A DNA stretch of 64,000 nucleotides from Verrucomicrobiota bacterium (GTDB taxonomy: Bacteria > Verrucomicrobiota > Verrucomicrobiia > Opitutales > Opitutaceae), in NCBI GenBank assembly GCA_023426435.1, contig JAFAAS010000187.1, positions 9,158 through 73,157 of the forward strand, given 5' to 3'. This document shows positions 34,067 through 42,158 of the stretch, piece after piece; position 1 is the first letter of the stretch, and the number at the start of each line of letters is the position of its first letter. The notes beneath the pieces were generated by a model. It was not told the DNA's origin. It worked only from the letters and a program-made list of their open reading frames with translations, and did no database searches. A program made the translations under genes and the position numbers.

Positions 34067-34144
34067 TTACTTCTTTTTCTTCTTAGCAGCAGTCTTCTTT
34101 TTCGGAGCGCTCTTCTTGGCAGCTTTCGCGGATTTCTTGGCCAT
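34067..34144 (-). CDS. 25-residue lysine-rich peptide
   Basis: The peptide reads MAKKSAKAAKKSAPKKK followed by TAAKKKKK: 14 Lys and 7 Ala of 25, no acidic residue. The composition resembles the tail of histone H1-like proteins (AlgP/HctB type), so DNA or RNA binding is plausible. It has its own terminator 60 bp downstream and a 266-bp upstream region shared with the divergent YciF gene, consistent with an independent transcription unit. No strong Shine-Dalgarno is seen. It is not a fragment of a neighbouring gene. Function inferred from composition only. Confidence 0.6.
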   Translation of the reverse strand: MAKKSAKAAKKSAPKKKTAAKKKKK

Positions 34145-34267
34145 GTTGTTTTAGGGTTTTTGTTTTGTGCACCGAACGAACGATTGGCTCGTCGGCGCGC
34201 CTCCAATTGGCCGATTCAAAATCGTTTTGTAAATGTTAGATTCGCATGTTGTGCGCAGAATTTTTCC

Positions 34268-34299
34268 ACGCGCAAAACACGCCAACGCGCAAAACACGC
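34268..34299. repeat. Tandem 15-bp repeat in divergent promoter region
   Basis: ACGCGCAAAACACGC occurs twice (34268-34282 and 34285-34299) with a 17-bp period, between the lysine-rich peptide gene and the YciF-like gene. It could be a regulator-binding site pair. The rest of 34145-34410 is relatively AT-rich and holds no gene I can support. Confidence 0.6.
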
Positions 34300-34410
34300 G
34301 GGATTTTTCTCCATGCGCGCTTACTCCGCCGCCCCAATGACGAGGGAAAAATGCGCGGTATCTTCAACGCCGCCGCGCTTCGCCGACACGAACCTCAACT
34401 CTCATTCACC

Positions 34411-34923
34411 ATGGAATCACTCGAAAATCTGAACGATCTTTTCCTCCACGAACTCCGCGATCTCTACGACGCGGAGCAACAACTCACGAAGGCGTTGCCG
34501 CTTCTCGCGCAGGCCGCGAAGTCGGCACAGCTGCGGGCGAGCTTCGAAGCTCACCTCGAAGAAACGAAGGAGCAGGCTCGCCGGCTCGAGCAGATCTTCA
34601 AAGCCGCCGGCGTCTCCGCCGAGGGAAAACCCTGCAAGGCGATGGCCGGGCTCATCGCCGAAGCGAAGGAATTGCTGGACCACGACGCCGATCCTGAAGT
34701 GCTCGATGCCGCGCTGATTGTCGCCGCACAAAAGGTGGAGCACTACGAGATCGCCGGCTATGGCAGCGTCAGCACTTTCGCGCGGGTGCTCGGCTACAAC
34801 GACGCGGCGAAGCTGCTGAAACAGACGATCGCCGAAGAAGAGCGCACCGACAAAAAGCTCACGCAGCTTTCCGAGCAGTTGAACTCGAAAGCCGCGACCG
34901 CCGATCAGGCGGCCCACACATGA
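34411..34923 (+). CDS. YciF/DUF892 ferritin-like protein
   Basis: 170 residues. DUF892 four-helix bundle: N-terminal LNDLFLHELRDLYDAEQQLTKALP, central LEETKEQARRLEQIF, LDAALIVAAQKVEHYEIAGYGSV, and C-terminal LLKQTIAEEERTDKKLTQLSE, with the Glu/His residues of a di-iron site spaced as in the family. Usually stress-induced; the exact activity is unknown. ATG at 34411. Its expression region is shared with the lysine-rich peptide gene. Confidence 0.93.
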   Translation: MESLENLNDLFLHELRDLYDAEQQLTKALPLLAQAAKSAQLRASFEAHLEETKEQARRLEQIFKAAGVSAEGKPCKAMAGLIAEAKELLDHDADPEVLDAALIVAAQKVEHYEIAGYGSVSTFARVLGYNDAAKLLKQTIAEEERTDKKLTQLSEQLNSKAATADQAAHT

Positions 34924-34971
34924 TCGATGTTGAACGCCAGGAGGCGGGGTCTTCGGACCTCGCCTTCTTTT

Positions 34972-35685
34972 TTAGGCTTCCGACGCAGCGCGCGCGAGAC
35001 GCCGCCGACCGATCACGTGCGCCGAGAACCAGCAAACCTGAGCCCAAGCCACACCGGCCGCCCAGCCGGCGACCACGTCCGTCGGATAGTGAACCCCCAA
35101 GTAAACGCGGCTGAATCCGATCACGAAGCTCAACAACAACGCGGCGGCGAAAATGTAGATCCTCTCCCATGGCTTTCCCGCCATACGCGCGAGCAACACC
35201 GCAATCGTCAGATAAATCGTCGCCGACGACATCGCGTGTCCGCTGGGGAAACTCAACGAATCGATTTCGATTAACCGCAGCGGTTCTTCAGGACGCGTCC
35301 GACCAAAGAACGATTTCAGCATCGTGTTCAGCGTTGCCCCTCCGATCGAGGCCGCCGCCAGGAAGAGCGCCGCGGCGAAGCGGCGCGAGAAGAGCAGAAA
35401 GCCCACGATGAGCGTCACCGTGGTTCCGAGCACCGCTCCGCTGCCGAGCGCCGTGATGTCGCGAGCCACCTCCACCATCTTCGCCGGCCCCAACGGCTCG
35501 CCCGTTTGCGGCTCGCGCAGCAGGCGCATGAGATCCATTTCGATATGCAGGTATTCCTCCTCCCGGACCTCGTCCGCGATCGCCCCAAACACCCAGGCGG
35601 CGAAGAGCAGGACGCCGAGATTGAACAGCGCCAGCGGCCCAAGCGCGAGGAGCCGCTGAAACCAAGCTTTGCTGCGGGCGATCAT
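34972..35685 (-). CDS. PAP2 superfamily phosphatase
   Basis: 237 residues, six transmembrane helices. The three acid-phosphatase motifs are present: KSFFGRTRP (motif 1), SFPSGHA (motif 2) and SRVYLGVHYPTDV (motif 3). It probably dephosphorylates a lipid phosphate such as undecaprenyl pyrophosphate or phosphatidic acid at the membrane. An insertion of ~40 residues (EVREEEYLHIEMDLMRLLRE) sits between helices 1 and 2. ATG at 35685. Confidence 0.93.
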   Translation of the reverse strand: MIARSKAWFQRLLALGPLALFNLGVLLFAAWVFGAIADEVREEEYLHIEMDLMRLLREPQTGEPLGPAKMVEVARDITALGSGAVLGTTVTLIVGFLLFSRRFAAALFLAAASIGGATLNTMLKSFFGRTRPEEPLRLIEIDSLSFPSGHAMSSATIYLTIAVLLARMAGKPWERIYIFAAALLLSFVIGFSRVYLGVHYPTDVVAGWAAGVAWAQVCWFSAHVIGRRRLARAASEA

Positions 35686-35701
35686 CGCCGCCGTTGGACC
35701 G

Positions 35702-37459
35702 CTACTTCCGGCTTTCGAGCCACGCGTCGAAACGCGATTCAAGGATCGCGAGGGGCAACGATCCTTCTTCGAGCACGTGGTCGTGGAAGGCACGGATGTC
35801 CCACTTCGCGCCAAGTTCCTTTTCTGCGCGCGCTCGCAATTCGAGAATCTTCAACTGCCCGAGCTTGTAAGACAGCGCTTGCGCCGGAATCGCCATGTAG
35901 CGTTCGACCTCGGCCTGGTGCTTCGCCTCGTCGCCGCCTTCCTGCTCGATGATGTAGGCGAGGGCCTGTTCGCGGGACCAGCCTTTGGCATGCAGGCCGG
36001 TGTCGAGCACCAGCCGCACGGCGCGGTGCATGTCTCCAAGCAGCATGCCGAGGTATTGGTAAGGATCGGTGTAGAGTCCGAGCTCACGGCCGAGACTTTC
36101 GGTGTAGAGCGCCCAGCCTTCGACATAGGCGCTGTTCCAACCGAAACGCCGAAAGCGCGGCAGCGACTTGTTCTCGAGCGTGAGCGCGATTTGGAAATGA
36201 TGACCGGGAATCGCTTCGTGAAGAAAAAGGTTCTCCATCCGCGGCGTGCGGCTTTTGCGCGGATCGACGATCGGCACGTAGAAGATCCCCGGACGCGAAC
36301 CGTCGTCGGCCGCCGGCATGTATTCGGCCGACGCCGTGGCCGCGCGAAATTTTTCCGTGGCACGAATCTCGAACGGCGTGCGCGGCACACGGCCGAAGAA
36401 ATGGGGAACCTGCGCGGCGAGACGCGCTTCGATCGCGCGATACGCATCGAGCACTTCCTCTTCCGTGTTGAACGGAGCAAACTGCGGGTCCGTTGCGACG
36501 AAGTTCAAGAAATCGAACAACGATCCTTGAAAGCCGACCTGCCGCTGCACGTTTTCCATCTCGGTCCGAATGCGGGCAACCTCGCGACGACCCAATTCGT
36601 GGATCTGATCGGGCGCGAGGTTCGTAGTCGTCCAAAATTGGATAAGGTAGGCATACATCTCCGCGCCGCCCGGAATCGCACCCATGCCGGCGGTCTCGCG
36701 GCATTTCGGGAGATACTCCGTCGCGATGAACGCGTGCAGTCGGCGGTAAGCCGGAATGATGACCTCGCGAATCGCCACGAGATAATCGCGGCGAAGTTTT
36801 TCCTGCGCGGCGGGCGACAAATCGGCCGGCAGCTTCTTCAGCGGAGCGAAGAAGATGTTCTTTTCAGGATCGTCGGACATCAGGGGCTCATACTGCGGCA
36901 GCGTGCGCTCCATCAGAATGCGCGGCTGCACAATCCCCTTCGCGATGCCCTCGCGCATGTTCACGATCGCGGTGTCAGCCCACGCACTGAACCCCTGGGC
37001 GCGAGCGATGAAGTTGCGAAAGTCCCGCTCCGTCTTGAAAGGATGGATACTCGAACCTGCGCCCATCTGCGCGAAGGTCAGCGCCCCTGAGTAGAATTGG
37101 TTGATCGGAAGCAAATGCGTCGGTTGCTCGAGACCGAAGCGACGCGTTTCGAGGGTCCATTTCAGGACATCGTAGCTGAGCTGGTCCGACGCCGACAAAG
37201 CGGCCCGGTCGAATTTCGCGAGTTCCGAAAGCATGCGCTCGGTGAACGCCGCATCCTTTGCGCGGTGCTCTGCGCCAATGTCGTTCGGCCAGACGTGCTC
37301 GTAACGTTTGTCGCTGTCGCCGTTGCCCGCGGCTTCCACCGGAGAAATCGCGAGAAGCTGTTCGTAGTAGGAATCCAGGAGTTCGTCGAAGGGCGCGCCG
37401 CCCGCCGTGGCGAGGCCGATCGAAACGCCGGCAAGAAAAAGGTAACGTCGGAACTGCAT
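35702..37459 (-). CDS. DUF885 family protein, probable exported zinc peptidase
   Basis: 585 residues, matching the family length. A signal-like N-terminus (RRYLFLAGVSIGLATAGGAP) precedes a helical M3-like fold with the metal motif LHEAIPGHHFQ (H-E-x-x-G-H-H) and the downstream GWALYTESLGRELGLY containing the third Glu ligand. DUF885 proteins are annotated as putative metallo-carboxypeptidases; the substrate is unknown. It ends 16 bp before the PAP2 gene start. Confidence 0.92.
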   Translation of the reverse strand: MQFRRYLFLAGVSIGLATAGGAPFDELLDSYYEQLLAISPVEAAGNGDSDKRYEHVWPNDIGAEHRAKDAAFTERMLSELAKFDRAALSASDQLSYDVLKWTLETRRFGLEQPTHLLPINQFYSGALTFAQMGAGSSIHPFKTERDFRNFIARAQGFSAWADTAIVNMREGIAKGIVQPRILMERTLPQYEPLMSDDPEKNIFFAPLKKLPADLSPAAQEKLRRDYLVAIREVIIPAYRRLHAFIATEYLPKCRETAGMGAIPGGAEMYAYLIQFWTTTNLAPDQIHELGRREVARIRTEMENVQRQVGFQGSLFDFLNFVATDPQFAPFNTEEEVLDAYRAIEARLAAQVPHFFGRVPRTPFEIRATEKFRAATASAEYMPAADDGSRPGIFYVPIVDPRKSRTPRMENLFLHEAIPGHHFQIALTLENKSLPRFRRFGWNSAYVEGWALYTESLGRELGLYTDPYQYLGMLLGDMHRAVRLVLDTGLHAKGWSREQALAYIIEQEGGDEAKHQAEVERYMAIPAQALSYKLGQLKILELRARAEKELGAKWDIRAFHDHVLEEGSLPLAILESRFDAWLESRK

Positions 37460-37499
37460 GCGCGTGAAGCGTGCGCAGCCCCTCCAAGGGGTCAAAACG

Positions 37500-39338
37500 T
37501 CAATCGCTTCTCCACCGACCCGCCCTCCACGCCGCGAGACTGGCCAACAACAAACAGGCGCCTCCCGCCACCAGCACGTGCAGCCACGAGGAAAGCACCT
37601 TCGGTATGAGCCAGGAGAGCGTGCCCACTTCGATGGGCGCCGTGAACGCAAACGCGGATCCGGATTCGCCGCGCGCGACCACACGAACCGAATCTTCGCC
37701 AGGCATGAAGTTGATCGTTTTCCAGCGCGTCCCGCTTGCGACCGTTCCGAGCGGCGGCACGAGGCTGCCATCGCTCCGCTCCAACCAAAGACCTGCATCG
37801 CTCGAGTCCGCCGCGCCGCGAACCCTGAATCGCAGCACGCGCATGCCCACGCGCTCGACCGGCTCGCTCACGTAGTGTTGCTCGCGCGGCAGGTCGGCGG
37901 TGGGACTAAATACACGCTGCGCAGATGAGGCTTCGAATCCAACCGAGCGATCCGCGTCGCGCCGAAGCTCGAGCGGCGGCACGAGGCTCGGACTCAAACG
38001 AGCGCGCATGCGGGGATCGCGGAGGAGATCGCGAGCCAGTTCGAACTGCGGCAGGAAACTTCGGACGAGAGGATCTTTTGCGAGCGCCTGCTCGTCGTCG
38101 GTGGCGAGAAACTCGCGAACGACCGTTTGCTGCCTCACAAAATAGTCCCGCCATTCGCCGAGCACGCGACCGAGTTCCTCCGGACAATTCACGCGCCAGC
38201 ATCCCGCGCCGAGCAGCGTCAGCCAAAGCACGGCGGCGACGGCCCAAATGCGCCTATGCTCCCGTGCGTTCGACCACAGCGATACGACCGCCGTGGCGCT
38301 GACGAACAACGCCACCGTGAGCACGTCTTGGTAGCGCACCGCGATTGTTCCGGGCGACGAGCCGCGTCCGAACGCGAACGCAGCAATCATCAATCCGCAC
38401 CAAAGCCCCAGCGCTACGAGGCCCCGATGCGCGCTGTGTTCTTGCCGCCGAACCGCGAACCAGCACCACGGCACGATCAACACGGCGCCCCACCACGACG
38501 GCAACGGCCATGCGAGCAGATAGGCAAAGGCCGCAAGGAACTGCGACAGCGATTGCACGCGGGCCTCGTGAGCGACGGGAGCCGCCGGAAAGCTCCACCA
38601 GGCGATCGCGATGAGCAGGGTGTTGACCACGAGTGTGACGATCGCGCGCCGCCGATTTTCGCCCCGCACAACGTCGAACACAGAAAGTATCCAAACCGCG
38701 GATGCGGACATGACCCCGGCGGCCATCGAGAAAAGTCCGAGCAGCCCCGCGCCTTGAGCGAGGAACCAATACCAATCGAGACGTTCCCGCATGGACCCCA
38801 GGACATGCCACGCTCCGAGCAGCAGAAGGAGATAGAATTGCGACTGAAAGCCCCAGAGCGCGTTTTCGTAGTTGGCGGGTTGAGCGAACAACACGATGGC
38901 AACGAGTCCCACCACGAGAGCGCCACGCGCAGACAGATGCCGGCGGGCGAACTCCACGAGTGTTCCGACCGCGAGAAGATAGATCCCAAGATTCACCACC
39001 ATCTGGAGGCGGGCGTCCCATTGGCCGTTGAGCCAGAACTCGGCCATCGCGAGCAGCCGCGTCAGCGCAGGGCGATGCTCGCTATGCGGATAGAAGAAGA
39101 TCCGCCATTCGAGGTTTCCATCGAACCAGTTCCGGTAAAAACCCTCGGCGGTCCATTGATCGTGAAAAGGCTGGTCGCTGCTGTAGTGGAAAATCAACCA
39201 CAGCCGCGCGCCCGCGACGCAGAGCACCACGGCAACGGTGAGAAGCCAGCCGGGAACACGGCCCAAGACAGCGCCGGCGCGCGATCGTAACTGCGGGAGG
39301 ACGGAGGGGCTCGCCGGGACGGAGGTCGCTGGATGCAC
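37500..39338 (-). CDS. Multi-pass membrane protein, GT-C glycosyltransferase-like
   Basis: 612 residues from a GTG start. The N-terminal ~400 residues carry about ten transmembrane helices. After helix 1 comes a loop with DQPFHDQW, the sort of Asp-containing first extracytoplasmic loop seen in GT-C transferases, then FYPHSEHRPALTRLL. A soluble C-terminal domain (ERVGMRVLRFRVRGAADSSDAGLWLERSDGSLVPPLG) with jelly-roll-like strands precedes a final helix. I do not recognise a named family; a lipid-linked sugar transferase is one possibility. Confidence 0.7.
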   Translation of the reverse strand: MHPATSVPASPSVLPQLRSRAGAVLGRVPGWLLTVAVVLCVAGARLWLIFHYSSDQPFHDQWTAEGFYRNWFDGNLEWRIFFYPHSEHRPALTRLLAMAEFWLNGQWDARLQMVVNLGIYLLAVGTLVEFARRHLSARGALVVGLVAIVLFAQPANYENALWGFQSQFYLLLLLGAWHVLGSMRERLDWYWFLAQGAGLLGLFSMAAGVMSASAVWILSVFDVVRGENRRRAIVTLVVNTLLIAIAWWSFPAAPVAHEARVQSLSQFLAAFAYLLAWPLPSWWGAVLIVPWCWFAVRRQEHSAHRGLVALGLWCGLMIAAFAFGRGSSPGTIAVRYQDVLTVALFVSATAVVSLWSNAREHRRIWAVAAVLWLTLLGAGCWRVNCPEELGRVLGEWRDYFVRQQTVVREFLATDDEQALAKDPLVRSFLPQFELARDLLRDPRMRARLSPSLVPPLELRRDADRSVGFEASSAQRVFSPTADLPREQHYVSEPVERVGMRVLRFRVRGAADSSDAGLWLERSDGSLVPPLGTVASGTRWKTINFMPGEDSVRVVARGESGSAFAFTAPIEVGTLSWLIPKVLSSWLHVLVAGGACLLLASLAAWRAGRWRSD

Positions 39339-39350
39339 GGAGCCGGAGTG

Positions 39351-39578
39351 CTAGAACTTCAACCGCGTGTTCTCGTGACCGCACGCCGGGCACTTCGCGA
39401 GCTCGGTGCCGACCACGGCGGTGTAAAGTTCGTTGCACCGGATGCAGTGGAACGTCGTCTTGCGGCGCTCGCGCTCGAAGGTGCGGTGATCGCGCCGGTC
39501 ATACCAAAGCCAAAGCCCGAGGAAAACGATCGCGACGAGCGTGCAGTAAACGATGACGGCGGGAGTGAGATCGAGCAT
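39351..39578 (-). CDS. Small membrane protein with zinc-ribbon
   Basis: 75 residues. One N-terminal transmembrane helix (AVIVYCTLVAIVFLGLWLWY), a basic stretch (DRRDHRTFERERRK) and a C-terminal four-Cys ribbon CIRC...CPAC. The start ATG at 39578 is chosen because upstream in-frame sequence reads through the rplQ terminator. Function unknown. It lies just before the large membrane gene on the same strand. Confidence 0.75.
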   Translation of the reverse strand: MLDLTPAVIVYCTLVAIVFLGLWLWYDRRDHRTFERERRKTTFHCIRCNELYTAVVGTELAKCPACGHENTRLKF

Positions 39579-39652
39579 GCGGACGGGCTCCAGCAACGTG
39601 GCAGATTTGCCGTTTGCTGCGAAGCGAAGAATCCGAGCCGCGCTTCCGCGCG

Positions 39653-39686
39653 AAAAAAAAACGCGCCGACGGCGAGTCGGCGCGTT
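39653..39686 (-). terminator. Terminator of the ribosomal superoperon
   Basis: On the minus strand a perfect 11-bp stem AACGCGCCGAC/GTCGGCGCGTT with a 5-nt loop is followed by a run of nine T, 46 bp after the rplQ stop. Confidence 0.93.
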
Positions 39687-39707
39687 GAGAATGCGAGAGG
39701 TGAACAA

Positions 39708-39732
39708 GCCCGGCGGGTCGCCGGGCTCCACC
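39708..39732 (-). repeat. Palindrome family B, copy 3
   Basis: On the minus strand GGTGGAGCCCGGCG-ACC-CGCCGGGC, directly after the rplQ stop. It is the same plan as 11524-11549 and 23381-23411 with compensated stem changes (CCGACG to CCGGCG). Confidence 0.6.
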
Positions 39733-40251
39733 TTACTTCTGCTCTTCGGTCGCGGGAGCGGCTTCGGTCGAAGCAGCGGCAGCGGCTTCGGCGGCGGGCG
39801 TCGCTGCCTTGGACTTCTTGCCCTTGGACTTCGACGCTTTCTTGCCCTTCGACTTCTTGTAGCCGGGATCGTCGGCTTTCACCAACTCGATCAAGGCCAT
39901 CTCAGCGGCGTCGCTGAGGCGCGCGCCGAGCTTGTAGATGCGGGTGTAGCCGCCGTTGCGGTTAACGAACTCCTTGTAGGTTTCGTTGAACAGCTTGGTG
40001 ATGGCGTCTTCGTTGCGAACGTCGGCCAGTGCCAGACGACGGAGGTGGATCGCGTCCTTCTTCTCGGTTTTCGCCGCGGCTTTCTTGGCCTTGGTGATGA
40101 CCTTCTCGATGAAGGGGCGAAGGGCCTTGGCCTTCGTCAGTGTGGTTTGGATACGGCCGTGCTCGATGAGCGACGCAGCCATGTTGGAAAGCATCGCGCG
40201 GCGATGCTCGACGGTCACGCCGAGGGAGGCGCGGTGTTTGTTGTGACGCAT
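39733..40251 (-). CDS. rplQ: 50S ribosomal protein L17 with C-terminal extension
   Basis: 172 residues. Conserved core (residues 1-120): MRHNKHRASLGVTVEHRRAM, ...RIQTTLTKAKALRPFIEKVI, then YTRIYKLGARLSDAAEMALIEL. A Lys-rich then Ala/Thr/Glu-rich tail of ~45 residues (KKSKGKKASKSKGKKSKAAT onward) is absent from typical L17 of ~120-130 residues. Last gene of the alpha operon. Confidence 0.98.
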   Translation of the reverse strand: MRHNKHRASLGVTVEHRRAMLSNMAASLIEHGRIQTTLTKAKALRPFIEKVITKAKKAAAKTEKKDAIHLRRLALADVRNEDAITKLFNETYKEFVNRNGGYTRIYKLGARLSDAAEMALIELVKADDPGYKKSKGKKASKSKGKKSKAATPAAEAAAAASTEAAPATEEQK

Positions 40252-40330
40252 TGTTGTATTGGTTTAGGACGTCTCCCGATCGGCGATCCGGTCGCAGCGT
40301 GACGCGGCAGCGGACGGCGCGAGAGACGAA

Positions 40331-40430
40331 AGGATTTTCGAATTTGGATTTTCGATTTTCGATCGCGGCGGAGAGCCCTGGATTTTCGAAAGCCGAAGCA
40401 ATCGAAAATCCACGATCGAAAACCGAAGTT
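40331..40430. repeat. AT-rich inverted repeat family E, locus 1 (rplQ-rpoA gap)
   Basis: GGATTTTCGATTTTCGATCG on the left and AATCGAAAATCCACGATCG on the right form an imperfect hairpin in the 184-bp gap. Same vocabulary as the locus at 45956-46040. Confidence 0.6.
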
Positions 40431-40435
40431 AGGCG

Positions 40436-41437
40436 TTAGCCTTCCTTCTTCGTGTCGAGGAGGCGCTCGTCGAACTTCATGCCGAGCGAGAGTCCGAGGG
40501 CTTCGAGCTTCTCCTTGATTTCGTTGAGCGACTTCTTGCCGAAGTTGCGATACTTGAGCATCTCCTGCTCGGTCTTCATCGCGAGCTCGCCGACGGTGGT
40601 GATGTTCGCGTTGTTCAAGCAGTTCGCCGCGCGGACGGAGAGCTCGATTTCGTTGACCGACATGTTGAGGAGCTTGCGGAGCTTGTTCTGCTCTTCGCTG
40701 ACCTCGGACTGCTGGTTCTCGAACTCGTAGGTCTCCTGGCTGACGCGGTCGAAGACATCGAGGTGATGCTTCAGGATCGACGCGGCCTGCTTGAGGGCGT
40801 CGTCCGGCGTGATGCGGCCGTCCGTCCAGATTTCGAGCACGAGCTTGTCGTAATCGGTGATCTGGCCGACGCGGGTCGCTTCGACCGCATACTTCACGAG
40901 GCGCACGGGCGAGAAGAGCGAGTCGATCGGAATGACGCCGATGGCTTGATCTTCCTTCTTGTTGGCTTCGCCCGGGTAGTAGCCGCGGCCGGTTTTGATC
41001 TCGATTTCCGCGTCGAAGTTCTTGCGGGTGTCGAGCGTGCAGATGACCTGCTCCGGATTGATGATCTGGATGTTGGCGTCCTGCTGAATATCGGCGGCGG
41101 TGACGACGCCGCTTTTCGTGGCGCGGATGCTGAGGGTGATCGGCTCGCGTTTTTGGGAGACGATGAGCACCTTCTTCAGGTTGAGAACGATGTCGGTGAC
41201 GTCCTCGACGACCCCGTCGATGGACTGGAACTCGTGATTCACGCCATCGATCTTGATCGACGAAATGGCGGCGCCCTCGATGGAGCTCAGGAGAACGCGA
41301 CGCAGGGAGTTGCCGACCGTGTGGCCGTAGCCGGCCTCGAAAGGCTCAGCGATGAACTTGGCGTAGGTCGGCGTTGCGCCTTCCTCGACCTTCGTGAGTT
41401 TGGACGGGAGTTCGAACTTTCCGAGACGTTTGGGCAT
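40436..41437 (-). CDS. rpoA: RNA polymerase alpha subunit
   Basis: 333 residues. The N-terminal dimerisation domain carries PFEAGYGHTVGNSLRRVLLSS and GYYPGEANK. A linker leads to a C-terminal domain with the helix-hairpin-helix ANITTVGELAMKTEQEMLKYRNFGKKSLNEIKEKLEALGLSLG for UP-element and activator contacts. Downstream of rpsD. Confidence 0.99.
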   Translation of the reverse strand: MPKRLGKFELPSKLTKVEEGATPTYAKFIAEPFEAGYGHTVGNSLRRVLLSSIEGAAISSIKIDGVNHEFQSIDGVVEDVTDIVLNLKKVLIVSQKREPITLSIRATKSGVVTAADIQQDANIQIINPEQVICTLDTRKNFDAEIEIKTGRGYYPGEANKKEDQAIGVIPIDSLFSPVRLVKYAVEATRVGQITDYDKLVLEIWTDGRITPDDALKQAASILKHHLDVFDRVSQETYEFENQQSEVSEEQNKLRKLLNMSVNEIELSVRAANCLNNANITTVGELAMKTEQEMLKYRNFGKKSLNEIKEKLEALGLSLGMKFDERLLDTKKEG

Positions 41438-41491
41438 GGCGGTGAGTGCGGACGTTAAGAGGTTGTTGAGGCGTGTAACAGGAGCCGCCGA

Positions 41492-42103
41492 TTAGAAGCG
41501 CGAGTAGAACTCGACGATCAGCTGCTCGTTGATGCCCTGCTCCATTTCGTCGCGGTTTGGCAGGCGGTTGACGGTAGCCTTGAACGCTTCCGCGTTCATG
41601 GTGAGCCAGCCGGGGACGTTGCGGATGCGGTTCTCTTCGAGATTGCGCGTGGCGAGCTGGCGCGACGCGGGAGAGTTTTTGACTTCGATCTCGTCGCCGG
41701 CCTTCACGCTGTAGGAAGCGATGTCGACCTTGTGGCCGTTCACGCGGATGTGGCCGTGGTTGACGAACTGGCGGGCGGCGGCGCGGCTCTTGGCGAGACC
41801 GAGAAGATAAACGACGGAATCGAGGCGCGTCTCGAGGAGCTGCAGGAAGCGTTCGCCGGTGACGCCGCGCTCGTTCTTGGCGATTTCGAAGATGCGGCGG
41901 AATTGGCGCTCGAGGAGGCCGTAGATGTAACGGAGCTTCTGCTTTTCGTTGAGACCGAGGGCGTATTCGGAGACTTTACGGCGAAGCTTCGGGCCGTGCT
42001 GGCCGGGCGGATACGAGCGGCGTTCGAAGGCCTTGCCCGAGCCGAGAAGCTGCTGGCCGAAGCGACGGCTGATGCGGGTGGTTGGACCGGTGTAACGAGC
42101 CAT
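41492..42103 (-). CDS. rpsD: 30S ribosomal protein S4
   Basis: 203 residues. The N-terminal region lacks the zinc cysteines (zinc-free form: YTGPTTRISRRFGQQLLG). The S4 RNA-binding domain is at residues ~95-155 (RLDSVVYLLGLAKSRAAARQFVNHGHIRVNG). An rRNA primary binder and often the operon autoregulator; the target site is not evident here. Confidence 0.98.
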   Translation of the reverse strand: MARYTGPTTRISRRFGQQLLGSGKAFERRSYPPGQHGPKLRRKVSEYALGLNEKQKLRYIYGLLERQFRRIFEIAKNERGVTGERFLQLLETRLDSVVYLLGLAKSRAAARQFVNHGHIRVNGHKVDIASYSVKAGDEIEVKNSPASRQLATRNLEENRIRNVPGWLTMNAEAFKATVNRLPNRDEMEQGINEQLIVEFYSRF

Positions 42104-42158
42104 GTTCTGTTAGTTTGAAATTTGAGATTGGAAATTTGAGATCCCGTGCGAGCGACGG

